Part shown: in pieces, positions 23,428 to 32,313 of the stretch
Numbering within the stretch: the first letter of the stretch is position 1
How the letters are laid out: each line of letters opens with the position of its first letter
Assembly (NCBI GenBank): GCA_036268595.1
Contig: DATATW010000145.1
Coordinates: forward strand, 1 to 64,000
Length of the DNA stretch: 64,000 nucleotides
Direction of reading: 5' to 3'
From: Gp1-AA145 sp036268595
Lineage (GTDB): Bacteria > Acidobacteriota > Terriglobia > Terriglobales > Acidobacteriaceae
Translations under genes and position numbers: made by a program
The notes under the pieces: model-generated
The model's database searches: none
What the model saw: only the letters and a program-made list of their open reading frames with translations
What the model was told of the DNA's origin: nothing

Positions 23428-25620
23428 CTAGTCAGGCGAGATTTTTCCGAGCAGGACGGTCAGGGACGCGGCCGGCAAATTGAATTGCGTTTTTTGGTCC
23501 GCGGAAATCGTGGAACGCGCGGGTGGGTTGTCGGGATCGGCGTGGCCGCGTTTTCTGTCTGGATGCCACTGGTATTGCGCCTTGCCGAACGTGATTACGC
23601 TTACCGCACCGGCGAATGATCGTGGTTTCGATTCGGCATCGCGAAACGAAATGCTTACTAGATGCGCGTTGTCGTGGTCCTTATTTATGAGCATGAGCGA
23701 CCACTGACCGTCCGGGCGCCGCAGCGCGTAAGCTGTGACCAGAACATTTCCCGCTGAGTCTTTTATATTGCTGGAGGCCAGGAATTGCCGGTGCTCGGCT
23801 CCGCCTGGCTGCACCCACTCCTGCGTGAGCATCTGCGCCGCGAAAAATTGCGAAGTGCGCTGCTTGATCTGGTAATGATCGTCCACCATAAACATGTGGT
23901 AAGTTCCCCAGCTGTTGGCGCAAGCCGGATGCGGCGGTGAATAGGGCAGGTCATGATAGTAGTGCGTGGATTCGCCACCCGCGCTGAGAAAACCGCCGAA
24001 GGAATCAGCCAGCCATAATGCGCCGAAAATATCTACAGCTGCCTCCCCGCCATGATCGTTGGTCTCGGTATCGAGCAACGGGATCCCTGCCGGCAAACCG
24101 TCGGCGCGCCACACTTTCATGATGTGAGTGATCAGTTCCGGTTCCTGGTACAGATCTTTCCAGGGCGTCTCGCATCCGTCGTAGGGATAGTGCTCGAATG
24201 ACATGAACGCAAGGTCTTGAATTCGATTGTGCCCCTTCAGGTAATCGAGAAATCTCCCAAGCCATGAAGTGCGGCCCTGCGAATCGGGCCAGACTTTAAT
24301 GTCTTCGGTGACGCCTTCAAAAACCGGACCACCAAGTTTGAAGCTGGGATCGACGCGATGCAGCGCGGTGGCAAATTGCAAATAAAGCGCGGCGTAGTCT
24401 TCGGGCAACATGTATTGACCGTCAGGTTCTTCGCCCATCTCGATCTTTGAGACCAGATAGCCACGTTTTTTGATGTAGGACATTTGTGCTGCGCCGTCTT
24501 CCGGCGTGCTGTAAAGCATGGCGATAGGGATGATCGCGGGAAGACCCCGCGTGATTCCACTACGAAAGAAAAGGTCAAAGCCAGGCTGGTCGCCGGATTC
24601 CATGCGGTCAGGGGCAACATATAAGTCAGACGGCGCATGCCAGGGATCGACAGACGAACAGAATGTCAGGGTCTGTTTCTGGTCGGGAGAGTGGTGCAGC
24701 AGATCTGAAAAATGGCCGTCATCCGACAAAGTGCCCAGGTATAGTTCGCGGATGGCATAGCCCACGCAATTTCGAGGATCGCTGGAACCGTGAGTGTCGC
24801 AAGTATTGGACGACTGGGTCATGAGAACGCGTACGAACTTCGTGGTCACGCCAGCCGGGTCGAGATGCAGTGTTTCCGTTCCGCCCTTGCCGTCGGATTT
24901 TTCTCCTGACTCAAAAGTCTTCCATGCGCCCTTATCTTCTTCGTCCATAGCGTCGCCGTCTCCCACCCAGTACTGCACCTGATAAACGCGCGCGTAAGGT
25001 TCGGCCCAGGTAATGCGAATTGCATTGACGAGTTCCGATTGTTCGAGGTTGATGACCACCCACTGCGGATGAACAGAGTCATCCTCGCCGGTGAACTTGC
25101 TGGTGAGGTAAGGATTGCTCTTCCAATAGGTATTGACGTTGCCATCATCCAGTCGCGAGAAGCCGTCGAATTCGGTACCGCCATTGCGGGTAAATCCACG
25201 ATGGGGTAGGGAATAGCCATATGAATGGCGTATCATCTCGCGCGTGGGCGTCGCATTGCCGACGAAGTAGCCTTTGCCTGCAGGGTCGCTCCATTTGCCC
25301 TTTGGATTCCAGTGCCACGCCTGCACGAACAAATCCGTGTTTTGGCGGTAGCTGATCACACCCCATCCGGCTTTTTGAATTTGCGCGATCTGATCGGGAC
25401 GAAAGAAAACGTCAGTGGCGTTGCTGGGGATGCGGTCGACAGTTGAACCTAGCGCGTCGAGGGGGCGGAAAGTATTCACCAGGTGCGACGGCGTGATATC
25501 CACCTGAACAGTTTGCGAAGCAGAGACACAGCCCAGGGCAGCGCAGGTTGCTAACAACACGGAGAACCATTTCGCATTTGCCATCCGCCGATTAAATCGT
25601 TTCACCTCGGCAAAATCCAT
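23428..25620 (-). CDS. Secreted glycosidase-like protein with discoidin-type region (paralogue 1)
   Basis: 730 residues with an N-terminal signal peptide (KWFSVLLATCAALGCVSAS); the ATG at 25584 (ANAKWF) is an alternative start. Residues ~165-300 look like an F5/8-type C (discoidin, CBM32-like) carbohydrate-binding module: SNPYLTSKFTGEDDSVHPQW and TTKFVRVLMTQSSNTCD. A TIM-barrel-like part follows with KIEMGEEPDGQYMLPEDYAA, whose EE could hold the acid/base, and LLDTETNDHGGEA, whose E could be the nucleophile, as in clan GH-A. A C-terminal beta domain ends SLTVLLGK. It is a diverged copy of the protein at 26531-28675. Family and substrate are not established. Confidence 0.72.
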   Translation of the reverse strand: MDFAEVKRFNRRMANAKWFSVLLATCAALGCVSASQTVQVDITPSHLVNTFRPLDALGSTVDRIPSNATDVFFRPDQIAQIQKAGWGVISYRQNTDLFVQAWHWNPKGKWSDPAGKGYFVGNATPTREMIRHSYGYSLPHRGFTRNGGTEFDGFSRLDDGNVNTYWKSNPYLTSKFTGEDDSVHPQWVVINLEQSELVNAIRITWAEPYARVYQVQYWVGDGDAMDEEDKGAWKTFESGEKSDGKGGTETLHLDPAGVTTKFVRVLMTQSSNTCDTHGSSDPRNCVGYAIRELYLGTLSDDGHFSDLLHHSPDQKQTLTFCSSVDPWHAPSDLYVAPDRMESGDQPGFDLFFRSGITRGLPAIIPIAMLYSTPEDGAAQMSYIKKRGYLVSKIEMGEEPDGQYMLPEDYAALYLQFATALHRVDPSFKLGGPVFEGVTEDIKVWPDSQGRTSWLGRFLDYLKGHNRIQDLAFMSFEHYPYDGCETPWKDLYQEPELITHIMKVWRADGLPAGIPLLDTETNDHGGEAAVDIFGALWLADSFGGFLSAGGESTHYYHDLPYSPPHPACANSWGTYHMFMVDDHYQIKQRTSQFFAAQMLTQEWVQPGGAEHRQFLASSNIKDSAGNVLVTAYALRRPDGQWSLMLINKDHDNAHLVSISFRDAESKPRSFAGAVSVITFGKAQYQWHPDRKRGHADPDNPPARSTISADQKTQFNLPAASLTVLLGKISPD

Positions 25621-25706
25621 CTTTATTTTTATGCCGAGCGCGTTTTGGCTTCTGTATAATGAGCGCCTCTAAGCGGTGCAAGTTTTAGCGAACGAGAATC
25701 GTCTGC

Positions 25707-26522
25707 ATGCTGCTAAAAGTTTTTCCTGATAAAAGTTCACTGAGCCACGCTGCAGCTGAACAAGCAGCCATCGCAATTCGAACCGCCATCGCCAGGCAGG
25801 GGCATGCTTGTATCGTCGCTGCTACCGCGGCATCGCAGATCGAATTTCTCGACGCGCTGACCAAGGCTCCGGGAATTGACTGGTCCAAAGTCGAAGCGTT
25901 TCATCTCGATGAATACATCGGCTTACCGGTCACACATCCTGGCAGTTTTCGGAAGATGTTGCTGGAACAGTTGATCTACAAAACCGGAGTTTCCAAGTAT
26001 CACCTGCTCGACGGCGACGCCAATGACCCCGCTTCGGTTGCGCGTCGCGTCGGTAAAGAACTGGCTTCGGCGCGGGTAGATATTGCGTTTCTGGGCTTCG
26101 GCGAGAATGGTCACGTTGCGTTCAACGATCCGCCAGCGGATTTTGAAGTGGAAGATCCTTACATTATTGTTGACCTCGACGAAGCATGCCGCAGACAACA
26201 GGTGGGCGAAGCCTGGTTTGCGGACATCTCGCAAGTGCCCAGGCAAGCGCTTTCGATGTCGGTAAAGCAAATCTTAAGGACGAAAGAAATTCTTGCCGTG
26301 GTGCCTGACCAACGAAAGGCGCAGGCGATCAAGGCGTGCTTCGCCGGTGAGATCAGCCCTCTGACTCCAGCGTCAATCTTGCGAACGCATCCCAACGCGA
26401 CAGTTTATTTGGACGCAAATTCGGCCTCGATGCTCCCCGGCGCTTTGCGAGAACTTGGGGAACACGAATTATCGTCGGTAGTCAGCACCGCAACGCGACT
26501 GAAACGGGAGAGGGCATCCTGA
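25707..26522 (+). CDS. nagB: Glucosamine-6-phosphate deaminase
   Basis: 271 residues. Deaminates and isomerises glucosamine 6-phosphate to fructose 6-phosphate in the cytoplasm. Family motifs: KVEAFHLDEYIGLP (the catalytic Asp), FLGFGENGHVAFNDP (the general base region), and the TVYLD block near the C-terminus. It has no signal peptide, unlike all its close neighbours, so it represents the cytoplasmic branch of the amino-sugar route. The divergent promoter region with the glycosidase-like gene is about 86 bases long. Its stop overlaps the likely start region of the second glycosidase-like gene, indicating an operon. Confidence 0.92.
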   Translation: MLLKVFPDKSSLSHAAAEQAAIAIRTAIARQGHACIVAATAASQIEFLDALTKAPGIDWSKVEAFHLDEYIGLPVTHPGSFRKMLLEQLIYKTGVSKYHLLDGDANDPASVARRVGKELASARVDIAFLGFGENGHVAFNDPPADFEVEDPYIIVDLDEACRRQQVGEAWFADISQVPRQALSMSVKQILRTKEILAVVPDQRKAQAIKACFAGEISPLTPASILRTHPNATVYLDANSASMLPGALRELGEHELSSVVSTATRLKRERAS

Positions 26523-26530
26523 GAAAACTC

Positions 26531-28675
26531 TTGGCGATGGTGTTCCTCATTTGTGGTTTCGCGCTGCAAACCTTCGCGCAGTCCGGAAAGGGCTCAGCCG
26601 CGCCGCAAGTCGGAACTGTCCACGTAGATGCCAATCCTGACCACGTAATCAACTCTTTCGATCCCGATAGCGCGCTTGGCAGTTCGATCGATGTGCTTTC
26701 CCACTACGACATCAATAAAGTTTTTACTCCGCACATCATTCAGGAATCGCTCTCCGCCGGCTGGGGGCCACTCACTTATCGCAATAACACTGAGTTGCGC
26801 ATGGCTGCGTGGCACTGGAATCCGAACGGCACCTGGAGCGACGCCGCGCACCGCAGCGGATATTTCACCGGCAGCACTGAATTGAAAGATCCCATCCGTT
26901 CCATTCTGGCTTATGCCCTGCCCCACCGAGGGTTTGCAAGCAGCGGCGATCGTCCTATGGAAGGGCCGGAGCTGACATATTGGAAGAGCAATCCGTATCT
27001 CACCAGCAAATTCACCGGCGAGAGCGATGCCCTGCATCCACAGTGGGTAGTAGTTGACCTACAGGCGGAGAAGCCGGTGAGCGCGGTGCACATCGCGTGG
27101 GCGAATCCGTATGCTACAAAATACCGGGTCGAATATTGGGCCGGCACCGATGCGCTCAACTTCGATGCCGGGCCGAAAGGGCAGTGGAAAGTTTTCTCAG
27201 GCGGAAACCTGAACAGCGCGAAGGGCGGGACGGTCACGCTGAAATTGAACAATGCCCCGGTTTCCACGCGTTATCTGCGCGTGCTGATGACGGAATCTTC
27301 CAACACTTGCGACGAGCACGGGCCTGAAGATATTCGCAACTGTGTGGGCTATGCGATTCAGGAGGTCCACGCCGGAACTGTCGATGGCGGCGGGCGGTTC
27401 GTCGAGGTGTCAAAAGGTCCGACGGAGAAACTGGCCACCTATTGCGTTTCATCCATCGACCCCTGGCATTCTGCCGAGGATGTGAACGACAGTGGCGGCT
27501 ACCAGCACGTCGGATTCGATCTTCTTTTCTCGAGCGGACTGACTAATAATTTACCCGCGATGCTTCCGGTCACTATGCTTTATGGCACGCCGGAAGATGC
27601 GGCCGCCGAGATTGCGTATATCGAAAAGCGCAGGTACAACCTCGGCTACGTCGAGATGGGCGAAGAACCTGATGGCAAGCACGCCATGCCCGAGGACTAT
27701 GGCGCCCTTTACATACAATGGGCGACCGCCATTCATAAAGTCGATCCTAAGCTCAGGCTTGGCGGACCGGTATTCGAGGGAGTCAACGAAGACATAACCC
27801 TATGGCCGGATGCGGCCGGAAGAATTTCGTGGATGGGACGCTTCGTCGATTATCTCAAGTCACACGGCAGGCTATCTGACCTTGCGTTCGTTTCTTTCGA
27901 GCACTATCCCTTTGAGCCTTGCGAGATCACCTGGAAGACGTTGTACACCGAGCCACAGCTGATGAAACATATTCTTCAGGTTTGGCGTGATGACGGCGTG
28001 CCGAAAAATGTGCCGTTAATGGTGACGGAAAACCATCTCGCCGCGCAGCTGACCGGACCCATGACGACAATTTTCGCGGCATTATGGCTGGCTGATAATG
28101 TGGGATCGTTTTTCGAGGGCGGCGGCGCGGCTTTTTACCACTCCCCGATCCAGCCCCAGGATATTCATAACACCTGCGAAGGCTGGGCATCATGGTCGAA
28201 CTTTGTTGCCGACGAAAATTACCATATTCGCGGTTACACATCCCCATACTTCGCGGCCCACATGATCAACCGGGAATGGGTACAGCACCGCTCCGGCATT
28301 CATCAGATGTTCCCCTCATCGGCTGACATCAAGGACAGTGACGGCAATGCGCTGGTTACGCTGGTTACGTCCTATGCTGTCCGTCGTCCCGACGGCAACT
28401 GGTCATTGATGCTGGTCAATCGCGATCAGAATAACCCACACACGATCCGGGTTGAGTTCGGCCAAGGCGATCGAGAACTATCATTCGATGGCCAGGTGAG
28501 AGTGGCGACGTTTGGCAGCGAGCAGTATGTCTGGATCAACGATGGTCCGAACAGCCATGCTGACCCGGATGGACCGATCGTAGCGCACACAGTCAGTGCG
28601 AATTCACAAAGCACATTCGTATTGCCTAAAGCTTCGGTAACGGTGCTGCGGGGAAAAGTGCCCGCGCTCAACTAA
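26531..28675 (+). CDS. Secreted glycosidase-like protein with discoidin-type region (paralogue 2)
   Basis: About 714 residues; same layout as the protein at 23428-25620. Signal peptide (VFLICGFALQTFAQS), then a discoidin-like part (SNPYLTSKFTGESDALHPQW; STRYLRVLMTESSNTCD) and a TIM-barrel-like part with YVEMGEEPDGKHAMPEDYGA and LMVTENHLAAQ. Two matched glutamates (EEPDG; VTEN) are candidate catalytic residues. Start: TTG 26531 or ATG 26537. A CTG at 26519, which overlaps the nagB stop and follows GAGAGG, would add the positively charged residues expected of a signal peptide. Confidence 0.72.
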   Translation: MAMVFLICGFALQTFAQSGKGSAAPQVGTVHVDANPDHVINSFDPDSALGSSIDVLSHYDINKVFTPHIIQESLSAGWGPLTYRNNTELRMAAWHWNPNGTWSDAAHRSGYFTGSTELKDPIRSILAYALPHRGFASSGDRPMEGPELTYWKSNPYLTSKFTGESDALHPQWVVVDLQAEKPVSAVHIAWANPYATKYRVEYWAGTDALNFDAGPKGQWKVFSGGNLNSAKGGTVTLKLNNAPVSTRYLRVLMTESSNTCDEHGPEDIRNCVGYAIQEVHAGTVDGGGRFVEVSKGPTEKLATYCVSSIDPWHSAEDVNDSGGYQHVGFDLLFSSGLTNNLPAMLPVTMLYGTPEDAAAEIAYIEKRRYNLGYVEMGEEPDGKHAMPEDYGALYIQWATAIHKVDPKLRLGGPVFEGVNEDITLWPDAAGRISWMGRFVDYLKSHGRLSDLAFVSFEHYPFEPCEITWKTLYTEPQLMKHILQVWRDDGVPKNVPLMVTENHLAAQLTGPMTTIFAALWLADNVGSFFEGGGAAFYHSPIQPQDIHNTCEGWASWSNFVADENYHIRGYTSPYFAAHMINREWVQHRSGIHQMFPSSADIKDSDGNALVTLVTSYAVRRPDGNWSLMLVNRDQNNPHTIRVEFGQGDRELSFDGQVRVATFGSEQYVWINDGPNSHADPDGPIVAHTVSANSQSTFVLPKASVTVLRGKVPALN

Positions 28676-28705
28676 CAGGTTTGGTGATTCAAGGGAGCAG
28701 CTTTG

Positions 28706-29677
28706 ATGAAAAAAGTCATAAGAGCTTATTCAATTCTGGCGTCACTGTTAATCGCGTTTGGCATTCCCCTCTATGCTCAAAACGCTCCACAGCGCGAAAT
28801 TGCGCTGACCTTTGATGATCTTCCGGCTGCCAGCGCTAATAATATGACCGGAGCTGAAATTCTTGAGATGACGACCAAGCTGCTGGGAACTTTGCGCGAT
28901 CAAAAAGTTCCGGCGGTTGGCTTCGTAAATGAGCGCAAGTTGTACAAGTTTGGCGAAGTCGATGACCGCATCAAGGCGCTCAGCATGTGGCCGGAATACG
29001 GGTTCGAACTGGGCAATCACACTTTCAGTCATGCCTCTCTGAACCGTGTTGGACTCAAAGAGTGGGAAGAGGAAATCATTCGTGGCGAAACTGTCACGCG
29101 AATGCTGCTGGCGCAACACAATATGCAATTGCGCTACTTCCGTCATCCTTACCTGGACACTGGCCGCGATCTCGAAACTCGCCGCCAAGCAGAGGCTTTT
29201 TTGGTGGCACGCGGATACCGCATTGCACCCGTAACCATGGATGCGTGGGACTGGATGTATGCCGGAGTTTACGAAGACGCGCGGAGACGCGGGGATACAG
29301 CGCTTGAGCAGAAACTGGTCGATTCGTATCACGAATACACTAACCAGGTATTTGACTATTACGAAAAATTTTCCAAGGATTTAATCGGATACGAACCCAA
29401 GCAAATCCTGCTGCTGCATGGGAACTGGCTGGAGGCGGACCACGTCGCTGAATTGTTGGACCTATTGAGAAAGCGTGGTTACAAATTTATTACTCTGCAG
29501 GATGCGCTTAGCGATTCCGCTTATAGCCTGCCCGATGACTATGTGGGCGAAGAAGGCACCAGTTGGATTGATCACTGGGCTATCACGCGCGGCCATCCCC
29601 CACAAAACACTCCGGTCTTTCCGCAATGGGTGATTGACCGGTCTAACGCGCTGCCGCACCATCCGACACAACCGTAA
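28706..29677 (+). CDS. Secreted polysaccharide deacetylase-family protein
   Basis: 323 residues with a signal peptide (VIRAYSILASLLIAFGIPLYAQ). The NodB-homology barrel shows the catalytic motif 1 EIALTFDDLPA, the metal-binding motif 2 ELGNHTFSHASL (two His), and RYFRHPYLDTG as motif 3. Late motif: QILLLHGNWLEADH. The family removes N- or O-acetyl groups from polysaccharides with a divalent metal. The ATG at 28706 has AGGGAG eight bases upstream. In this locus it probably deacetylates a GlcNAc-type substrate before its oxidation or deamination. Confidence 0.9.
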   Translation: MKKVIRAYSILASLLIAFGIPLYAQNAPQREIALTFDDLPAASANNMTGAEILEMTTKLLGTLRDQKVPAVGFVNERKLYKFGEVDDRIKALSMWPEYGFELGNHTFSHASLNRVGLKEWEEEIIRGETVTRMLLAQHNMQLRYFRHPYLDTGRDLETRRQAEAFLVARGYRIAPVTMDAWDWMYAGVYEDARRRGDTALEQKLVDSYHEYTNQVFDYYEKFSKDLIGYEPKQILLLHGNWLEADHVAELLDLLRKRGYKFITLQDALSDSAYSLPDDYVGEEGTSWIDHWAITRGHPPQNTPVFPQWVIDRSNALPHHPTQP

Positions 29678-29715
29678 ACTTCGCAGAGGTTATCCCGATG
29701 GGCAAAGGAGACACG

Positions 29716-30495
29716 ATGAAAAAATTGATGCATGCTATACGACGATCCAAGCTGGTTGCCGCCACTGCTGCCCTTTCGGCGGCGACGCTGGCCGCGATCA
29801 CATTCGTTGCGATTACACCTGCTTTTTCGCATCCGGCAGATGCGAGTTCGGATGCCAGCCTGCTGGATGGCTACCGCCATGTTGAAGTCGCATCGGTTTC
29901 AGATGCCATGGAAAAGATCACCGGGCAGCGGATGTATCTTTCGCACCGCATGCGTCCGATTTTCACCTCCAAGTTTGCCGGCTTCGCTCTCACCGTGAAG
30001 CTGAAAAAAGAAGAAAATCACGATCCGCATGCGCTTGATGGAATGCTTGCCGCGATCGACCAGGGCGGTCCGAATTCCGTGTACCTGATGGTGATCGAAG
30101 ACGGCGCTGACATTGCTGGAATGGGTGGACTGATGGGGACTGCGATGCAGGCCCGCGATTTTTCGGGCGCGGTAATCGATGGTGGTGTGCGCGATACCGC
30201 TTATCTAAAAAAAATCGGGTTTCCGGTTTTCGCTACCGGCACTGTGCCTTCCACATCGGTCGGGCATTATCGTTTTGATGGCGCGAACATTCCGGTGACC
30301 TGCGACGGGTTGCTCGTGAATCCAGGGGATATTGTGGTCGCCGATTCTGACGGGGTCACGATCGTTCCCCGTGCCAGAGCGGCCGAGGTACTCGTGACCG
30401 CCGAGGACATGGACTTTAAAGAGCATTCGATGTACGCCTACATCGAAAAATTAAAATCGATTGAAGAAGCAGTAAAAAAATTCGGGCGTCTGTAA
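29716..30495 (+). CDS. Secreted RraA-like / HMG-CHA aldolase-type protein
   Basis: 259 residues. A signal peptide (VAATAALSAATLAAITFVAI) precedes an RraA-fold domain: ASVSDAMEKITG, MGGLMGTAMQARDFSGAVIDGGVRDT (outline), then FPVFATGTVPSTSVGHY and GDIVVADSDGVTIVP. The GxxxRD-type motif (GGVRDT) marks the metal- and pyruvate-binding site of 4-hydroxy-4-methyl-2-oxoglutarate/oxaloacetate aldolases, rather than an RNase E inhibitor. Start chosen at ATG 29716 because AAAGGAG is correctly spaced. Export of this fold is unusual and fits a periplasmic retro-aldol step on the keto-acid product. Confidence 0.85.
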   Translation: MKKLMHAIRRSKLVAATAALSAATLAAITFVAITPAFSHPADASSDASLLDGYRHVEVASVSDAMEKITGQRMYLSHRMRPIFTSKFAGFALTVKLKKEENHDPHALDGMLAAIDQGGPNSVYLMVIEDGADIAGMGGLMGTAMQARDFSGAVIDGGVRDTAYLKKIGFPVFATGTVPSTSVGHYRFDGANIPVTCDGLLVNPGDIVVADSDGVTIVPRARAAEVLVTAEDMDFKEHSMYAYIEKLKSIEEAVKKFGRL

Positions 30496-30624
30496 AGATT
30501 TGTGTTTCAACCTCCATCCCAATGTTTCATCCAAGAACCGGTGTAGACTTTCTTCAGAGGCAAGTGCGCGATCGATCCTATTCGGCTGTGATCGGGCGCC
30601 ATTGAGGGATGGTCTACTGTCTAA

Positions 30625-31089
30625 ATGTTGTCGAACACTGATCCAGCTTGGGCTGACAGAATAGCTAAAGCGATCGTACTGATCCGTATCCTCGTGGGTT
30701 GGGTATTTCTTTCTGAAGGCATTCAGAAATTTCTTTTTCCGTCCGCGCTTGGTGCGGGGCGATTTGCGAAAATTGGCATTCCTGAGCCGCAGGTCATGGC
30801 CCCATTTGTGGGCGTGGTCGAAATTGTTTGCGGCAGTTTGCTGATAGTTGGTCTGTTCACGAGGCTCGCCAGCATTCCGCTGCTTATCGATATTTGCGTG
30901 GCCTTGTATTCCACAAAGATCGTTACATTTGCGAAAAACGGACTTTGGAGTACTTTGCACGAAGCCCGCACCGACGTGAGCATGATGTTGGGGTTGATAT
31001 TCTTGCTGCTGGTAGGTGGGGGAACCTGGTCGTTGGACGGTTTATGGACGACCAAGCGTGAAGGCGCGAGGGTACGCCGGACGCAGTAA
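30625..31089 (+). CDS. DoxX-family membrane protein
   Basis: 154 residues with four predicted membrane helices. Signatures: AIVLIRILVGWVFLSEGIQKFLF (helix 1 with the conserved LSEGIQKF), GRFAKIGIP, VMAPFVGVVEIVCGSLLIVG, and the last helix with MMLGLIFLLLVGGG. DoxX-like proteins are often associated with redox membrane complexes; a specific substrate is unknown. Ten bases separate its stop from the following OpgC-like gene, so they may be co-transcribed. Confidence 0.85.
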   Translation: MLSNTDPAWADRIAKAIVLIRILVGWVFLSEGIQKFLFPSALGAGRFAKIGIPEPQVMAPFVGVVEIVCGSLLIVGLFTRLASIPLLIDICVALYSTKIVTFAKNGLWSTLHEARTDVSMMLGLIFLLLVGGGTWSLDGLWTTKREGARVRRTQ

Positions 31090-31099
31090 GCGAAGGGCA

Positions 31100-32248
31100 A
31101 TGAAGAACCGAATTGAAGAGCTGGATGCCCTGCGCGGCGTAATGTTGGTCTGGATGACCTGCACCCATCTTCCCACCATCCTGAGCACATATTTGAACCA
31201 GCCGGTTGGCTATTTCGCCGCTACCGAAGGCTTCATTTTTCTTTCCGCTCTATTCACCGGCCGGATCTGTTTCCGGGTCCTCCAGCGCGAAGGAAACCGT
31301 GGAATGTGCCGCAACCTGTGGATACGGGCGGGACGTTTGTATATTTACCAGCTACTGCTGCTGGCGTGCGCTTTCGTCATCGAAGCTCCCATAGCAGCGC
31401 GAGGAAATCGGCCGGCGGTACACAATCTGCTTAATTATTTTTTCACTGTGGGGCGCCCGCGAGCTTTCATTGACGCGGCATTGATGTTTTATCGACCGCC
31501 TCTGCTCGACATTCTTCCCATCTACATCATTTTTCTGGCGCTCACCCCGTTTGCCGTATTGCTCGGTGTACGCTTCGGCTGGAAATATGTGGTCGCCGGC
31601 GGTTTTGTACTCTGGCTTTTCGCGCAGTTTGGCCTGAAGGCAATGGTCTACAACTGGTTGACTCATGCCTTCGGATTGCGGGTCCCATTGAATGAGATGG
31701 GCGCATTCGATCTGTGGGCATGGCAACTGTGGTGGCTGATGGGACTATGGCTGGGGGTGCACTGGGCCGAAAGTGATTTAGATCTAGATCGCTTGGCAAA
31801 GAAATCGCAAGTACTGGTTCCAGCGATGGTGATCGCATTTTGTTTCCTGACGCTGCGGTATGTGCAGATTGCGACCGACCTGGATTTCGGTAAATACGCG
31901 CCGCTCTTCGACAAGTGGAATTTCGGAGTTGCGCGAATGGTTGATTTTTCGGCGGTCGCGGCGATCTCTATCCGCTTCCGCTCGATCTTAAAGCCATTGG
32001 CGATTCGTCCGCTGGTTATGTTAGGGCAGGCTTCACTTCCGGTCTTCTGTGTTCATCTTCTGTGCGTGTTTTTTGCGCTTACGATAATGGGCAATAAGGC
32101 CATGCTGACGGGCTGGGTGGCTGCGGTGGTAGTGGTGACCAGCTTCTCCGCTTTGTTGCTCACCGCCGTGATCGCCAACCGGCGCGCGATCAAGATGCGA
32201 ACCAGTGCTGCCCGTTTGAATGTTCCAGCAGCCAAGCAGCTAGACTGA
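31100..32248 (+). CDS. OpgC-like membrane protein
   Basis: 382 residues, about 10 membrane helices, starting at ATG 31100 (preceded by GAAGGG). The N-terminus RIEELDALRGVMLVWMTCTHLPT matches the OpgC/acyltransferase-3 superfamily start, with EGFIFLSALFTGRICFRVL next. OpgC succinylates osmoregulated periplasmic glucans; other members move acyl groups across the membrane onto carbohydrates. Substrate here is unknown, but the location at the end of a carbohydrate locus suggests modification of an exported glycan. Confidence 0.82.
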   Translation: MKNRIEELDALRGVMLVWMTCTHLPTILSTYLNQPVGYFAATEGFIFLSALFTGRICFRVLQREGNRGMCRNLWIRAGRLYIYQLLLLACAFVIEAPIAARGNRPAVHNLLNYFFTVGRPRAFIDAALMFYRPPLLDILPIYIIFLALTPFAVLLGVRFGWKYVVAGGFVLWLFAQFGLKAMVYNWLTHAFGLRVPLNEMGAFDLWAWQLWWLMGLWLGVHWAESDLDLDRLAKKSQVLVPAMVIAFCFLTLRYVQIATDLDFGKYAPLFDKWNFGVARMVDFSAVAAISIRFRSILKPLAIRPLVMLGQASLPVFCVHLLCVFFALTIMGNKAMLTGWVAAVVVVTSFSALLLTAVIANRRAIKMRTSAARLNVPAAKQLD

Positions 32249-32256
32249 GCTAATAA

Positions 32257-32285
32257 AAAAAGGCCATCCAATTCGAATGGCCTTT
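32257..32285. terminator. Intrinsic terminator, usable in both directions
   Basis: Stem AAAAGGCCAT / ATGGCCTTTT with a short AT-rich loop. An A-run precedes and a T-run follows, so it can end both the plus-strand OpgC-like gene (stop at 32248) and the minus-strand gene that ends at 32314. Confidence 0.85.
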
Positions 32286-32313
32286 TGCTGTTCCAATGCG
32301 GAATTCTGCGCTG

